This document shows, piece after piece, positions 29,439 to 37,545 of a stretch of 64,000 nt of DNA (its first letter is position 1; each line of letters starts with the position of its first letter). The translations under genes and the position numbers were made by a program. This stretch comes from DATJZH01 sp052146815 (GTDB lineage: Bacteria; Actinomycetota; Actinomycetes; Streptosporangiales; Streptosporangiaceae). The stretch is taken from the NCBI GenBank assembly GCA_052146815.1, contig JBKQMG010000275.1, forward strand, positions 26,875-90,874, read 5' to 3'. Below the pieces are notes generated by a model. That model was not told the origin of the DNA. It worked only from the letters and a program-made list of their open reading frames with translations, and made no database searches.

Positions 29439-30259
29439 AGGCGGCCGCGGTCGGGCTGGTGTGGGACCTGTGCTCGCCGAGGTTTGATTCCAGTGCGGTG
29501 CGGCGGTGCGCCGAGTCGCTGTCACCGGCCGACGTCACCATCCTGGTGAAGCAGGCAGCGGCTGACCACCTGGCCGTGCAGTTCCGGCCGCTGATCCGCG
29601 TCGGACCGCCGTCGGACTGGACCTTCCCGAGGCGGTCGTGGGAGGGCTACATAGTCCCGCCCAGCTCGGAGAAATTCGCCAAGTCCATCCTCGCCGCCGA
29701 ACGGCCCTACCTTGAGATCGCGCGGCGGTACCACGTCAAGCAGGTCATGGCCGGCACCGAGCTTGACGGCTGGAAGGGCACCCAGTGGCAGGACTGGCTC
29801 CTGGCGCAGGAACGCGCGCTGTGCGGGTGCCAGGTGTCATTGGCCGACTCCATCCAGCGGCTGGGCTCGCTGCCCGCGGGTGCGGACGGCTTGGACTACT
29901 ACCCGCACACCACTCTGACACCGGGCGCGTCTCAAGCTGCCGTCACTGCTGCGATCGAGCAGCCCCTTGACGCCGTCCCGGCATCGATCCGGACGCAGCT
30001 GACTCTGACCGAGGAGTCCATCATGGCGACCGCGGGCGCCTACAGGCACCCGGCAGAGTGGAACATCGGTGGAAGGCCGGATCCGCAAGTACAGGAACGG
30101 TGGTTCACCGGCATGTGCCAAGCTGCGGCTCGCTATCATCTTGCTGGGCTGTACTTCTACGAGATCCCGCTGAGTGACAGCATCAGTAACCCCGATCCGT
30201 TCCCCGCGTTCTTCGTGGGGACGGCGGCCGCGAAGGCCATCGCCAGCTGCGAAAGCTGA
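29420..30259 (+). pseudogene. Glycoside-hydrolase-like TIM-barrel fragment (GH113-like)
   Basis: About 280 residues. AAAVGLVWDLCSPRFDSSAV opens with a first barrel strand, QFRPLIRVG the third, and VKQVMAGTELDGWKGTQWQD carries the acid/base Glu position of GH113-like enzymes. GLDYYPHTTL and LYFYEIPLSDS follow. No start codon with a ribosome site fits before the first strand; the in-frame upstream sequence overlaps the end of the GT39 gene in another frame. It is probably the body of a secreted glycosidase that lost its signal peptide. The GH113 assignment is tentative. Confidence 0.55.
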
Positions 30260-30273
30260 CTCAAAGCTTCCCG

Positions 30274-30302
30274 GCTCGCCTGACGGCGGAGGGCAGGCGA
30301 GC
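30274..30302 (+). terminator. Hairpin terminator after the glycosidase fragment
   Basis: A perfect 9-bp inverted repeat, GCTCGCCTG (30274-30282) with CAGGCGAGC (30294-30302), and an 11-base loop, 15 bases after the stop at 30259. Confidence 0.55.
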
Positions 30303-30364
30303 CCCGGGGATATCGGCCGGCCGAAGCGGCTCCGCTTAGTTCGCCCAGGCGGTTGATGGTCGCG

Positions 30365-30736
30365 ATGGGAGAGCTGACCGGCGAGATAGCCAGCTCCCCG
30401 CGAGTCCTCGGACCGGGCATCGGCGCGGGTGTGCTCATCCTGAACGGGGTGCCCGGCGTCTACGAGGTGAAATACGCGGCAGCAGAGGGCGGCGAGAGAC
30501 TGCACGTCGGCAAGGCTTCGGATCTCCGCATGCGTATCCGCCAAGGCCTCGTGGAGGGGAAGGCTCTGCATTCGGCTGGCAAGCGGATACGCGCGGAAGA
30601 GGACGTGAGCCTATTGGTGGATCCGGTGGGCTGTCACGGACAGACCCGGAGCCGCAGAGGAGGAGCTACACCGCCTGTCCGCGTAGCCCATGGCGGCCTG
30701 CCCAGGTACATCGTTCGGATCCACCAAGATAGATAG
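30365..30736 (+). CDS. GIY-YIG nuclease-like protein with a scrambled middle
   Basis: A protein of about 123 residues. GVYEVKYAAAEGGERLHVGK and ASDLRMRIRQGLVEGK match a GIY-YIG-like nuclease fold (GVYE...HVGKA..L..R), and the C-terminus HGGLPRYIVRIHQDR also fits. Between them, residues about 82-105 are out of frame. The +1 frame there reads RWAVTDRPGAAEEELHRL, the expected segment with the catalytic Glu. So two compensating indels (near 30612 and 30687) leave the ORF open but replace the active-site part. It is either a decayed gene or a base-calling artefact. Confidence 0.55.
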   Translation: MGELTGEIASSPRVLGPGIGAGVLILNGVPGVYEVKYAAAEGGERLHVGKASDLRMRIRQGLVEGKALHSAGKRIRAEEDVSLLVDPVGCHGQTRSRRGGATPPVRVAHGGLPRYIVRIHQDR

Positions 30737-30913
30737 ATGGTCGCCCTCCGATCGCGCCGCTTGCAGACCCTCCTGGGTGTGCCTCTTGATGACCTGCAAT
30801 ACCAGCACCTCGAAGCGCTGGTGACTAACCATGTCAGCGAGGCGTTTGACCTGGACTTCAAGGAAACGCTGTACGGATCTGCGCGTTCACGTCCAGCGCG
30901 GCGAACAGGCTGA
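30737..30913 (+). pseudogene. N-terminal fragment of an AlbA_2/Schlafen-type ATP-binding protein
   Basis: ATG 30737 follows the previous stop directly. The first 47 residues, LLGVPLDDLQYQHLEALVTN and FDLDFKETLYG, match the start of AlbA_2 domain proteins. After about base 30878 the sequence changes to unrelated residues and stops at 30913. The change coincides with the end of an FtsK fragment on the opposite strand, marking a recombination junction. Confidence 0.6.
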
Positions 30914-31028
30914 GGATGCGAAGTGCCATCGTCTTGCCCATGCGGGGCATCGCGCCGATGAGCATGCTGGCGAACATCAGCAGAGCTGGCGCCGGGTCTC
31001 GCTCTGGCAGGTGGGCCCGGCGCCGGGA
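30882..31028 (-). pseudogene. Walker A fragment of an FtsK/TraB-like DNA translocase
   Basis: Minus-strand frame: RRRAHLPERDPAPALLMFAS, then MLIGAMPRMGKTMALRILSL and FAALDVNAQI. GAMPRMGKT is a Walker A loop as in FtsK/SpoIIIE-like transfer proteins of actinomycete conjugative elements. Only about 48 residues remain; both ends are cut and there is no start codon. It supports a conjugative ancestry for the element. Confidence 0.6.
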
Positions 31029-31319
31029 CTAGACGGTGTTACGCGGTGACCTGCCACCCTGCTGAGCAGCGGCAGCGGACGCCGCATCGGAGTGCGGATC
31101 AGGTGCCAGCAGGGCCAGGTAGGCGCGTACCTGCTGTGCTCGTGGCTGGCCGACGTGCATCTCGCGGCGGATACGGCGGACTGACGGGACGTCGCCGAGC
31201 GCCAGCCCGGCGGCGAAGACCCGGGCGGCTTCCCGTCCGCCCTCGGGTGCGCTGTGCCCGTTGCCGGGTGAAACGGGCGGCGACGGGATCCGGGCCCGGC
31301 GCACCATGCCGAGCACCAT
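31029..31319 (-). pseudogene. C-terminal fragment of an AICE transfer-type protein (Spd/DUF2637-like)
   Basis: A 96-residue open frame whose C-terminal part DVPSVRRIRREMHVGQPRAQ and QVRAYLALL is a helix-turn-helix-like segment found at the end of DUF2637/Spd-type proteins in actinomycete integrative elements. The N-terminal membrane domain of that family is absent, so it is probably truncated. It ends with TAG directly in frame before the FtsK fragment, in keeping with the spd-tra order of such elements. The assignment rests on this short block. Confidence 0.45.
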
Positions 31320-31702
31320 CTCGACCGAGCCGACGAACGCTACGGCTGGCCAGGATCGAACGCCAGTACTTTCCGCCTCCCCGTGGTTATGATCACCAGC
31401 CCGCCGTCATTCTGCGCCGCATTGCTGTAGCTGCGCCCCAGCGGGCGACCGAGTAAGTCTGCCGCCGGTTCCAGCTAGAACTGCTGAGCGAGGTGATCGG
31501 CGCGGTGTTGTAGAGAAACAACTCAACTGGCTGCGTGTCCCTGGCAAGGCTCCGCCGAGGTGCATCTGAGCGGTCAGGGAGCATAGCAGTGCGAGCAGTA
31601 GCGGTATCGACTCCTGAATTCGAGTAAAGTGAGTTGTGCCGAATTACGGTTAATGCGGTGGCCCGGTCAGCTGGGCTGGAATATCGCCAGACGGGAGCCA
31701 AG
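31320..31702. other. Gap of 383 bases without a supported gene
   Basis: No coding region is convincing here. Base composition is lower in GC than the core genome near 31600-31660 (AATTCGAGTAAAGTGAG), where the promoter of the phosphatase gene probably lies. Confidence 0.4.
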
Positions 31703-32689
31703 ATGTCAAAGCAGCCTCGCGCGGCGACGGCCCTGGGTAAGAGCGGCCGCCGGCGGAGATTTTTCAGCGCCGCGGTCGGTGGCTCAGGTGTGGTACTGCT
31801 GGCGTTGGCGGCGATCACGGTCGGTGCGAGCACTGCAGCGGCCGCAACTGCCGTGCCTGCCCAAACGGGGGCAGTCCATGCCGGGCATGCTGTTCGTCAG
31901 GTGAGGCATGCTCCGCTTGTTGTCATAGTCATGGAGAACGAGCTGTATCAGCACATTGTCGGCAGCCCGAACGCGCCGTTCATCAACCAGACGATGATTC
32001 CTGGCGGGATGCTAGACACCAACTACTTTGCCGTGCCTGGCAGCCTGCCGGATTACCTGCTAATGGTCTCTGGCCGGACGGCGCCGCCCGCATCGGCAGC
32101 CAACTTGTTCAGCGCTCTGGGCAAGACGACGTCGTGGCGGGAGTTCATGGAGTCCATGCCGTCCGTCTGCTACCGGGGGAGGAGCTACCGGGCCGTTCAC
32201 GGGACGAGAGCAGGCTTGTACGCCAGGGGACATAACCCGGCCGTCTACTTTACCAGCGTCACTAATACGTCGTTGTGCAAGAACGTCGTTCCGCTCGACC
32301 GCTCGCACTTCAGCCGGACGTCGCTGCCTGCGTTCTCGCTGGTCGTGCCGAACGAGTGCAACGACTCGCACACCCTGCCAACCAACGGTCAGTGCCCGAT
32401 GTGGAATGGATCGACAAACAGGGCATCCAACGCGATCAAAATGGGCGACAATTGGCTGGCATCCTTCGTCCCGGCGGTAGCGCATGTAGCGACAGTGATC
32501 GTCACCTGGGACGAAGGCGCATTGTCGAACGAGCATATCGCGACGATCGCCTACGGGGTTGGCGTCCACCATGGCCGTGACAGCAGGGCCTACGGGCACT
32601 CGAGTCTGGAGGCCGGGCTGTACAGGTACTTCGCCCTCGGTACTCCGCCAGGAAGGGGTGCCAAGGCGACACCGCTGCCCATTCCGTAG
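31703..32689 (+). CDS. Exported phosphoesterase (acid phosphatase / phospholipase C superfamily)
   Basis: A 328-residue protein from ATG 31703 (GGGAG 8 bases upstream). A basic N-terminus with RRRRFF and a hydrophobic stretch ending ASTAAAATAVPAQ is a signal peptide. APLVVIVMENELYQHIVGSP is the metal-binding first motif of the phosphoesterase (PF04185-like) family; NYFAVPGSLPDYLLMVSG, FSLVVPNECNDSHT and VIVTWDEGALSNEHIATIAY carry the later metal ligands. Four Cys in the middle may form disulfides. The length matches secreted acid phosphatases. It is one of the few intact cargo genes of the element and would hydrolyse phosphate esters outside the cell. Confidence 0.82.
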   Translation: MSKQPRAATALGKSGRRRRFFSAAVGGSGVVLLALAAITVGASTAAAATAVPAQTGAVHAGHAVRQVRHAPLVVIVMENELYQHIVGSPNAPFINQTMIPGGMLDTNYFAVPGSLPDYLLMVSGRTAPPASAANLFSALGKTTSWREFMESMPSVCYRGRSYRAVHGTRAGLYARGHNPAVYFTSVTNTSLCKNVVPLDRSHFSRTSLPAFSLVVPNECNDSHTLPTNGQCPMWNGSTNRASNAIKMGDNWLASFVPAVAHVATVIVTWDEGALSNEHIATIAYGVGVHHGRDSRAYGHSSLEAGLYRYFALGTPPGRGAKATPLPIP

Positions 32690-32823
32690 GATGATCGGGC
32701 CGCCGCTCCGGTCGCCCCTCGGAGACGCCGCCGCGACCGCCGGGCCCGCGCTGGACCTCGGCGGGTGGTGCGAAAGGTACCGCTCGGCCGCGACGCCCTT
32801 CGCACCACCAGTGCCGTCCTGGA

Positions 32824-33099
32824 TCAGTGCCGTGGCGTGGCGAGCATGCCGTCGGTGTTACTTGCCGAGTCCACATAGAACCCGACGAGATCGCCGTGGT
32901 CGTTCACGCCGTTGACCGTGGTGGTGCCGACGCCGTGAGGATCATCCACCGTGTTGAACCCATGGCGGTAGGTCCAGGTGAAGCCGTGCAGGGTGGCGGT
33001 GCTGCCGCTGCCCAGCTGGTAGACACCGGAACCGGCCGGATGCGCAAGAGCCAGCTCATCGCGGCAATCGAGGAGCGACGTGGCGGCGGGGCCGGTCAC
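32824..33099 (-). pseudogene. Fragment of a secreted HAF-repeat-like protein
   Basis: The reading frame encodes ATLHGFTWTYRHGFNTVDDP, then TTTVNGVNDHGDLVGFYVDS and NTDGMLATP. This HGF...DDP.G.GTT.NGINDxGxxVGFY pattern is that of HAF-type beta-propeller repeats in exported proteins. Only one to two repeats remain and no signal peptide is present. It ends at 32824 in GC-rich sequence without an obvious domain end. Confidence 0.55.
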
Positions 33100-33116
33100 G
33101 ACGCGGCCGGCGGCAG

Positions 33117-33515
33117 TCAGAGCGAGAAAACCGACAACTCAGTCCAGCGGGGTGTGCCTGCGGGAGCCGGCGCTACCCGCCCCTTTGAGCAGGACGCCAT
33201 GGAATCAGCGACATCGACGCAGGCAGGCGTGGGCAACGGCGGCCACGCGGGCGGAATCGGCGAGAGCATCCAGGCGGGTGCGGCCGGAATCGGCGGCGGC
33301 GGGCTAGCCGTCAGCCGGGATGGCGGGGCTGTCGCTTCCGGGGACCAGGCGGCCGGCTCTGGCGCCGGCCAGGTCCACGGCCCCACCCTCGACAGGGTGT
33401 GCAGCACCGACAGCGCAGAGAAGCTCAACCGACCCGAGGCTGGGAGTCGGATGAACAACGAGTTGAAGTCCTCGATGGAGAGGGTCAGCCGCTCTACGGC
33501 ACGAACTGCATCCAT
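33117..33515 (-). pseudogene. N-terminal fragment of a MarR-type regulator
   Basis: The first 45 residues, RLTLSIEDFNSLFIRLPASG and LSFSALSVLHTLSRVGP, match the dimerisation helix and first HTH helix of MarR regulators. Beyond base 33380 the frame becomes Pro/Ala-rich sequence without similarity to the winged helix. The DNA-binding part has been lost. It lies just inside attR. Confidence 0.5.
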
Positions 33516-33818
33516 GCCGAAACTATATCGACCTTCGATCTAACTCTACGATCGGGGCCCTGTTGCGTCGTTCGCAGCCTCTAGGGGAAGTACATCTAGT
33601 GAGATCTTTTCGTGCATGGTGCTTGGGCCTCCTCGTGGCCTGGGAACCTAGGCCCGCCGCGGCATGACCGGCTGCGGCGGGCCGTGTCACAGGGGTGTCA
33701 CAGACGGCGCTGGACTGCCCCGGACGCAAGCGCCGATGGCGGATGCTTGGGTGCCCTGGCCTGCGAGGATCTGGACCGGCTGGGACTCAGCCGGACGCCT
33801 CAGATGCGGTGAACCTGC
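33516..33818. other. Right-end non-coding region of the element
   Basis: No gene is supported. The region holds the second TGTCACA pair and leads into attR. Confidence 0.45.
33685..33702 (+). repeat. TGTCACA pair near attR (candidate integrase arm site)
   Basis: TGTCACA at 33685-33691 and 33696-33702, again 11 bases apart and in the same orientation as the pair at 26120-26137. Confidence 0.5.
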
Positions 33819-33862
33819 CTACGGATCAGAAGGTTGGGGGTTCGAGTCCCTCCGAGCGCACC
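33819..33862 (+). repeat. attR core: 44-nt copy of the tRNA-Arg 3' half
   Basis: Identical to 26005-26048. The 5' half of the tRNA is absent, so this is not a tRNA gene but the right attachment site. Confidence 0.9.
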
Positions 33863-34107
33863 CAGGTCTCCGCAGCTAGACGAGCTGCTCATCCATTGCC
33901 TCGCTGATCATCAGCGTCATCTGGCCGGATTCTGGCCGGATCAGCCATCCCGGCAGCACTGTGATCTTCCCCGGCAAGATCTCGGCAACTAGCGAGGGGA
34001 AGGGGGAGGAGCCGTGGACGCTGCTCTCAGTCCGGCGCATATCAGCCACTACTGATCAACTCGACCTAGGCTCAGCTGAGCAGCTGAGCAACAGGCAAGG
34101 ACACGGC

Positions 34108-34305
34108 ATGATATGGGCTGATTCTGACCGGTGTTTCGCGGTCATCGGAGCAGCCGTGCTCTACTACGTCATCCGGGCGGCTGTCCGTGATGGGATCGAA
34201 GAAGCATGGAAGCGCCGTCAGGTTGAGCGTCGAGGCGGTTCCCGGCGTGTCAATCTACGATTGACAGCGTTCTTGCCAGCTCGCAACCGCCGTGGTCTCG
34301 GCTAG
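34108..34305 (+). CDS. Short single-helix membrane protein, hypothetical
   Basis: A 65-residue product from ATG 34108 with AAGG about 8 bases upstream. CFAVIGAAVLYYVIRAAVRD is a membrane helix followed by GIEEAWKRRQVERR, a charged cytoplasmic tail. Small proteins with YYxIRxAVRDGI are common in actinobacteria, and their role is unknown. It lies just outside attR. Confidence 0.5.
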   Translation: MIWADSDRCFAVIGAAVLYYVIRAAVRDGIEEAWKRRQVERRGGSRRVNLRLTAFLPARNRRGLG

Positions 34306-34464
34306 CTGGCCGGAATTTGGCCGCAGAAGGGCGCGCTCAGCACTGACAAATGCTGCGCGGCTTTCACGCCATTGCAGCAGCTCCTCCCGGGATTCGGCGC
34401 GTACGAGGAGATCGGGAGGGTTGCGAGGTCCCACCTAACCTGAGGAGGTCGCCCGGCGCGCCCG

Positions 34465-35241
34465 CTACGCACTGCGCGCCTCCAGGGCATCCAGGTCTCG
34501 CTCGGCGTACAGCCGGTGCTCCCACTCTTCGTTGAGGATGATCAACAGGCACTCGCGCACCGGGTAGCTGCGGGGCTCCGGCCAGCCGGGTCCCTCGACC
34601 GGCTCGGTGTTGCCGTCCAGCGAAGCGTCGGTCAGACCCTCGATGACCTGACGCACGGTGGACATCCGGTCGCGGCGCAGCTCGAGCACCGCGTCGAGCG
34701 AGGGTCGTGCGTCATGGTCGCGCGGCACCCCCCGAGTGTCAGGCATCTCGTGCCACGGCAGGTCCAGGGGATCCCACGGCGACGGATCGCCGAGGATCGC
34801 CCGCCTGATCCAGGAGTCGGTGGCGAACACCAGATGGCGCAGCGTCTCGATGAACGACCACTCGCCGTCGACCGACTCGTGCAGCAGCTCAGGTGGCAGA
34901 CGGCGGGCCCGTTCGACGGTCTCGCCCCAGAGCCGCTCGAGGATGTCCCACGCCTCGCGGAACCCGGCTGGGTCTGTCGGGCGCATCTTGGCCCGGTCCG
35001 GATACCGCCTGTTGAGCTCCGCATTGACCAGGGGCCCGATGTCGACGCCATTCACGGTCAGCTTCTCGATCTCGCCGTAGACCTCGACGCCGACCAGCTC
35101 GACGCCGCGCATCACGGCACCGCTCAGGTCGACACCGCGGAACCGGGCGCGGGTCAGGTCCACGGCGCGAAACTGCGCGCCGCTGAGGTCAGCGCACTCG
35201 AACCGGGAGCCGCGGAGATCGGCACGGATGAAGTCAGCCAT
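34465..35241 (-). CDS. DinB-fold protein with N-terminal pentapeptide repeats
   Basis: A 258-residue protein. Residues 1-60 are pentapeptide repeats (ADLRG SRFEC ADLSG AQFRA VDLTR) that form a short beta-helix. Residues 70-250 form a DinB-type four-helix bundle: WGETVERARRLPPELLHESV, GEWSFIETLRHLVFATDSWI, and LIILNEEWEHRLYAERDL. The putative metal His residues are H132 in LRHL and those in DHDARPS and WEHR. Homologues are annotated as DinB family proteins of unknown substrate, related to mycothiol- or bacillithiol-dependent enzymes. Confidence 0.8.
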   Translation of the reverse strand: MADFIRADLRGSRFECADLSGAQFRAVDLTRARFRGVDLSGAVMRGVELVGVEVYGEIEKLTVNGVDIGPLVNAELNRRYPDRAKMRPTDPAGFREAWDILERLWGETVERARRLPPELLHESVDGEWSFIETLRHLVFATDSWIRRAILGDPSPWDPLDLPWHEMPDTRGVPRDHDARPSLDAVLELRRDRMSTVRQVIEGLTDASLDGNTEPVEGPGWPEPRSYPVRECLLIILNEEWEHRLYAERDLDALEARSA

Positions 35242-35324
35242 TGGTTGTCAGGGGCGCCGGTGCCGCTGTGCGGTCCGGTTTCCCCATCCCCCTTTCAATC
35301 CCTACGTGCGGTTTTCCGGCATAC

Positions 35325-35590
35325 GGCCGAGGCGAGCGACTTCGTGTTCGCCAAACCGACGGTGGTTCGTACCACCCCCACTATTTGTCGCGGCAGATCG
35401 GGCGGTACTCCGAGGAGTTGAAGCTGCCGCGCCTGACCGCGCACCGCTTGCGACACACGAGCGCGACGCAGTTTAGCGAGCGCGTGCCGGCCAGGGTTGC
35501 AGCGGAGCGACCGGGTCACGCCGAGCGGACCAGCCGAGCAAGCTCGATTCGTAGCCGCGTCGCGCATCCTGGAGGTAAAGAGCTCAAGCT
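35325..35590 (+). pseudogene. Remnant of a second tyrosine recombinase
   Basis: SDFVFAKP in one frame is continued in another by DGGSYHPHYLSRQIGRYSEE, LKLPRLTAHRLRHTSATQ and RVPARVAAERPGHAERT, the catalytic HxxR and following block of a phage-type integrase. The two parts are joined by a frameshift near 35360. The N-terminus, the catalytic Arg I and the Tyr are missing. It is unrelated in sequence to the integrase at 26133. Confidence 0.65.
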
Positions 35591-35692
35591 TCCCCTAGCA
35601 TGACCGCGCGAGGACGGACGCGGCCACAAGATCCGGACGATCCCGAAGAGGCCGTCGAGGGTGATCGTGCCGCTGCGCAGGTTCGTGGCCGG

Positions 35693-36150
35693 TCAGTCGA
35701 CGGGACCGTGTGCCAGCCAGCACATCGCGGCGACGAGCATGGCCTCGATTCCGGTGGTAATGGTTGGGGTCTTGGATCGGGGCGTAGCGCGGTGAATGGT
35801 TGAATGGGACATCTTCGTTGATGCGGTTGGCGAGAAACGCCTCTTCCCACGCGACCGGATCGGCACCGCCGATGAACCAGAACATCGACGGGAAACCGCC
35901 GCGGGAACCGAACAGGCCGAAGTCCTCGCTGGCGGTGGCAACGGAGCCCTCCATTGCCTGATCGGCACCGAAGTGCTCGACGAAGGCTTCGCCTGGGGTT
36001 GCGGTGGTCGCGGCATCATTGGTGACCGCTGGAAAGCCGGGCCATGATCCCCGAGGTCCGAACTTCGGCGAAGGACAGCTCGGGGTGCTGGTGCAGATCC
36101 TCGTAGAACCCGCGCAGCTCAGGGAGCAGCGAGGGGATGTCTTCGAACAT
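35693..36150 (-). pseudogene. M20-family metallopeptidase with its centre deleted and a frameshift
   Basis: From ATG 36150 the start MFEDIPSLLPELRGFYEDLH and QHPELSFAEVRTSGIMARL is that of M20 amidohydrolases. Near 36020 the frame breaks and the C-terminal end follows: SVATASEDFGLFGSRGGFPS, FWFIGGADP and DVPFNHSPRYAPIQ. The last helix TGIEAMLVAAMCWLAHG lies in yet another frame. About 250 central residues including most zinc ligands are gone. Confidence 0.7.
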
Positions 36151-36426
36151 GTTGTCGTCCTTCGAGCTGGCTTCCCGTTGGTCCGATGTGAATCGACGTT
36201 ACTGCCCGATGGCGTTGGCTCGGTTCGAAGTCGACATCCATCGCCGCTCACTCTCACAGCCCATCGAGGCCTCATCGACGCCCTCATCAGCCAGGCATTC
36301 ACCGCCCTCACCGGCTCCCCGGGACACACCGCGGCCGCCGGATCGGTGTGCTCGGACAGCGGGCACCGTCGCTGGGCCGGCGGATCACCGCCATCGCCTT
36401 CACGACCTGTCGCCTCGGGCCCACCG

Positions 36427-37083
36427 CTATGGCATGCCACCTTTGGCTGGGGAACGACCGCGCCGCAGCACCATGCCGAAAACGCAACCATGGCCGGTAG
36501 CCGGGAGCTCGGTGAATCCGAGGCGGCGGTAAAAGGCGACTGCTCGCTGGTTATCGCGGCTGACGGCCAGGTGCACCCCCTGGGAATCCTGGTCGCGCAG
36601 CGCGCCGAGCAGGACGTTCATCATCCTGCGGCCATACCCTCTGCCCTGAAGGCGCGGCAGCAGGTCGATGTGCAGGTGAGACGGGTAACGCTCCGCCAAG
36701 TCGCCCGGAATGCGCCTGGGATGGTGGATCGCAGACGCCACGCGCTGATCTGGCGTCCACCGCTGCCGGGGCACCTCGGCCCCCGGCGCAGAGTAGCGCT
36801 CGCGCAGAGCGGGCCACCAGTCGCTCTCCAGCCTGTTCGCGAATGCCTGGCTGTCGGCCGCGCCGAGAACGTATCCCCCGACGCCCGCTGCGTCCTCGGC
36901 CACGAAGGCCAGCGAAGGCTCGAACAAGCCGTATGGAGCCGCATATACGTGTCCCGGCAGCATCGGATCGCGATAAAGGGACGTCGCGTCCTTGCCGGTA
37001 TCAGCGGTCTGGAGACAGATCCGGTACAGCGCGTCAAGATCGTCGTCGCGGTAAGGACGGATACGGGCTTCCTGAGCTTCCAT
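36427..37083 (-). CDS. GNAT-family N-acetyltransferase
   Basis: A 218-residue acetyltransferase. The N-terminal RIRPYRDDDLDALYRICLQT, the AFVAEDAAGVGGYVLGAADS strand pair, the acetyl-CoA loop LLPRLQGRGYGRRMMNVLLG (about residues 141-160) and the GVHLAVSRDNQRAVAFYRRL block with GFTEL are classic GNAT motifs. The length and central insertion (about 80-130) resemble the acetyltransferase-like domain of OGA-type proteins. The substrate is unknown. It is one of few intact genes in this stretch. Confidence 0.85.
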   Translation of the reverse strand: MEAQEARIRPYRDDDLDALYRICLQTADTGKDATSLYRDPMLPGHVYAAPYGLFEPSLAFVAEDAAGVGGYVLGAADSQAFANRLESDWWPALRERYSAPGAEVPRQRWTPDQRVASAIHHPRRIPGDLAERYPSHLHIDLLPRLQGRGYGRRMMNVLLGALRDQDSQGVHLAVSRDNQRAVAFYRRLGFTELPATGHGCVFGMVLRRGRSPAKGGMP

Positions 37084-37146
37084 GGATTCACTGGCCCGAC
37101 TTGGGTGATCTTGCTAACGCGAAGGCTGACAATGATGCCGGGCGGA

Positions 37147-37434
37147 CTATCGCCAGTCAGCCAGGCTATCGCGCGCGGGGGCCACCGCCGCCGCTATGTC
37201 GCGGGGATCGCTTTCGGCGTCGAGGGCCGTATCGTCCGTGAAGCTCACCTGAGGCACCGCTTCGTGCTCATAAATAAGCACGCGCACCTCGCAAAGCAAG
37301 CGGCACCGCTGCTCCGTACGCACAGCCTCGTCTTTCTCGACCCGGGTGCGGACTGCGGGAGGAAGGTGATCTTTGCCGCCTGGACCGCTCCTGTAACTGA
37401 TCCACTGGCCGGGGCGAGGATCACTGGTTCCCAT
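37147..37434 (-). CDS. Hypothetical protein
   Basis: A protein of about 95 residues from ATG 37434 (MGTSDPRPGQWISYRSGPGG) with GGGG a few bases upstream. RTEQRCRLLCEVRVLIYEHE is a beta-hairpin-like core. No domain is recognised. Its codon usage looks coding, but there is no independent evidence for expression. Confidence 0.35.
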   Translation of the reverse strand: MGTSDPRPGQWISYRSGPGGKDHLPPAVRTRVEKDEAVRTEQRCRLLCEVRVLIYEHEAVPQVSFTDDTALDAESDPRDIAAAVAPARDSLADWR

Positions 37435-37545
37435 GTCCCCATCCTCTCGCATCGGCGCCCTGAGGCCAGGAGATCATGGGATGCGCGTGACACGCGAGCC
37501 ACCAACTGCATGCCGGGCGATTTCCGTACCCCGGCACCGGAGGCC

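Larger units (their letters stand above)
26005..33862. mobile_element. Decayed integrative element in tRNA-Arg (AICE-like)
   Basis: A 7.86 kb segment bounded by 44-nt direct repeats, with a tyrosine recombinase reading toward attL. The FtsK/TraB fragment (30882-31028) and Spd-like fragment (31029-31319) are the kind of genes carried by actinomycete integrative and conjugative elements. Replication and excision genes are not seen, the integrase lacks its N-terminus, and most cargo genes are broken, so the element is probably immobile. The cargo (glycosyltransferase, glycosidase and phosphatase genes) may have come from later insertions or rearrangements. Confidence 0.8.

Noticed and set aside
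33819..33862. A second tRNA-Arg gene
   Set aside because: Only the 3' half is present, without D-arm or 5' acceptor strand; it is the attR copy.
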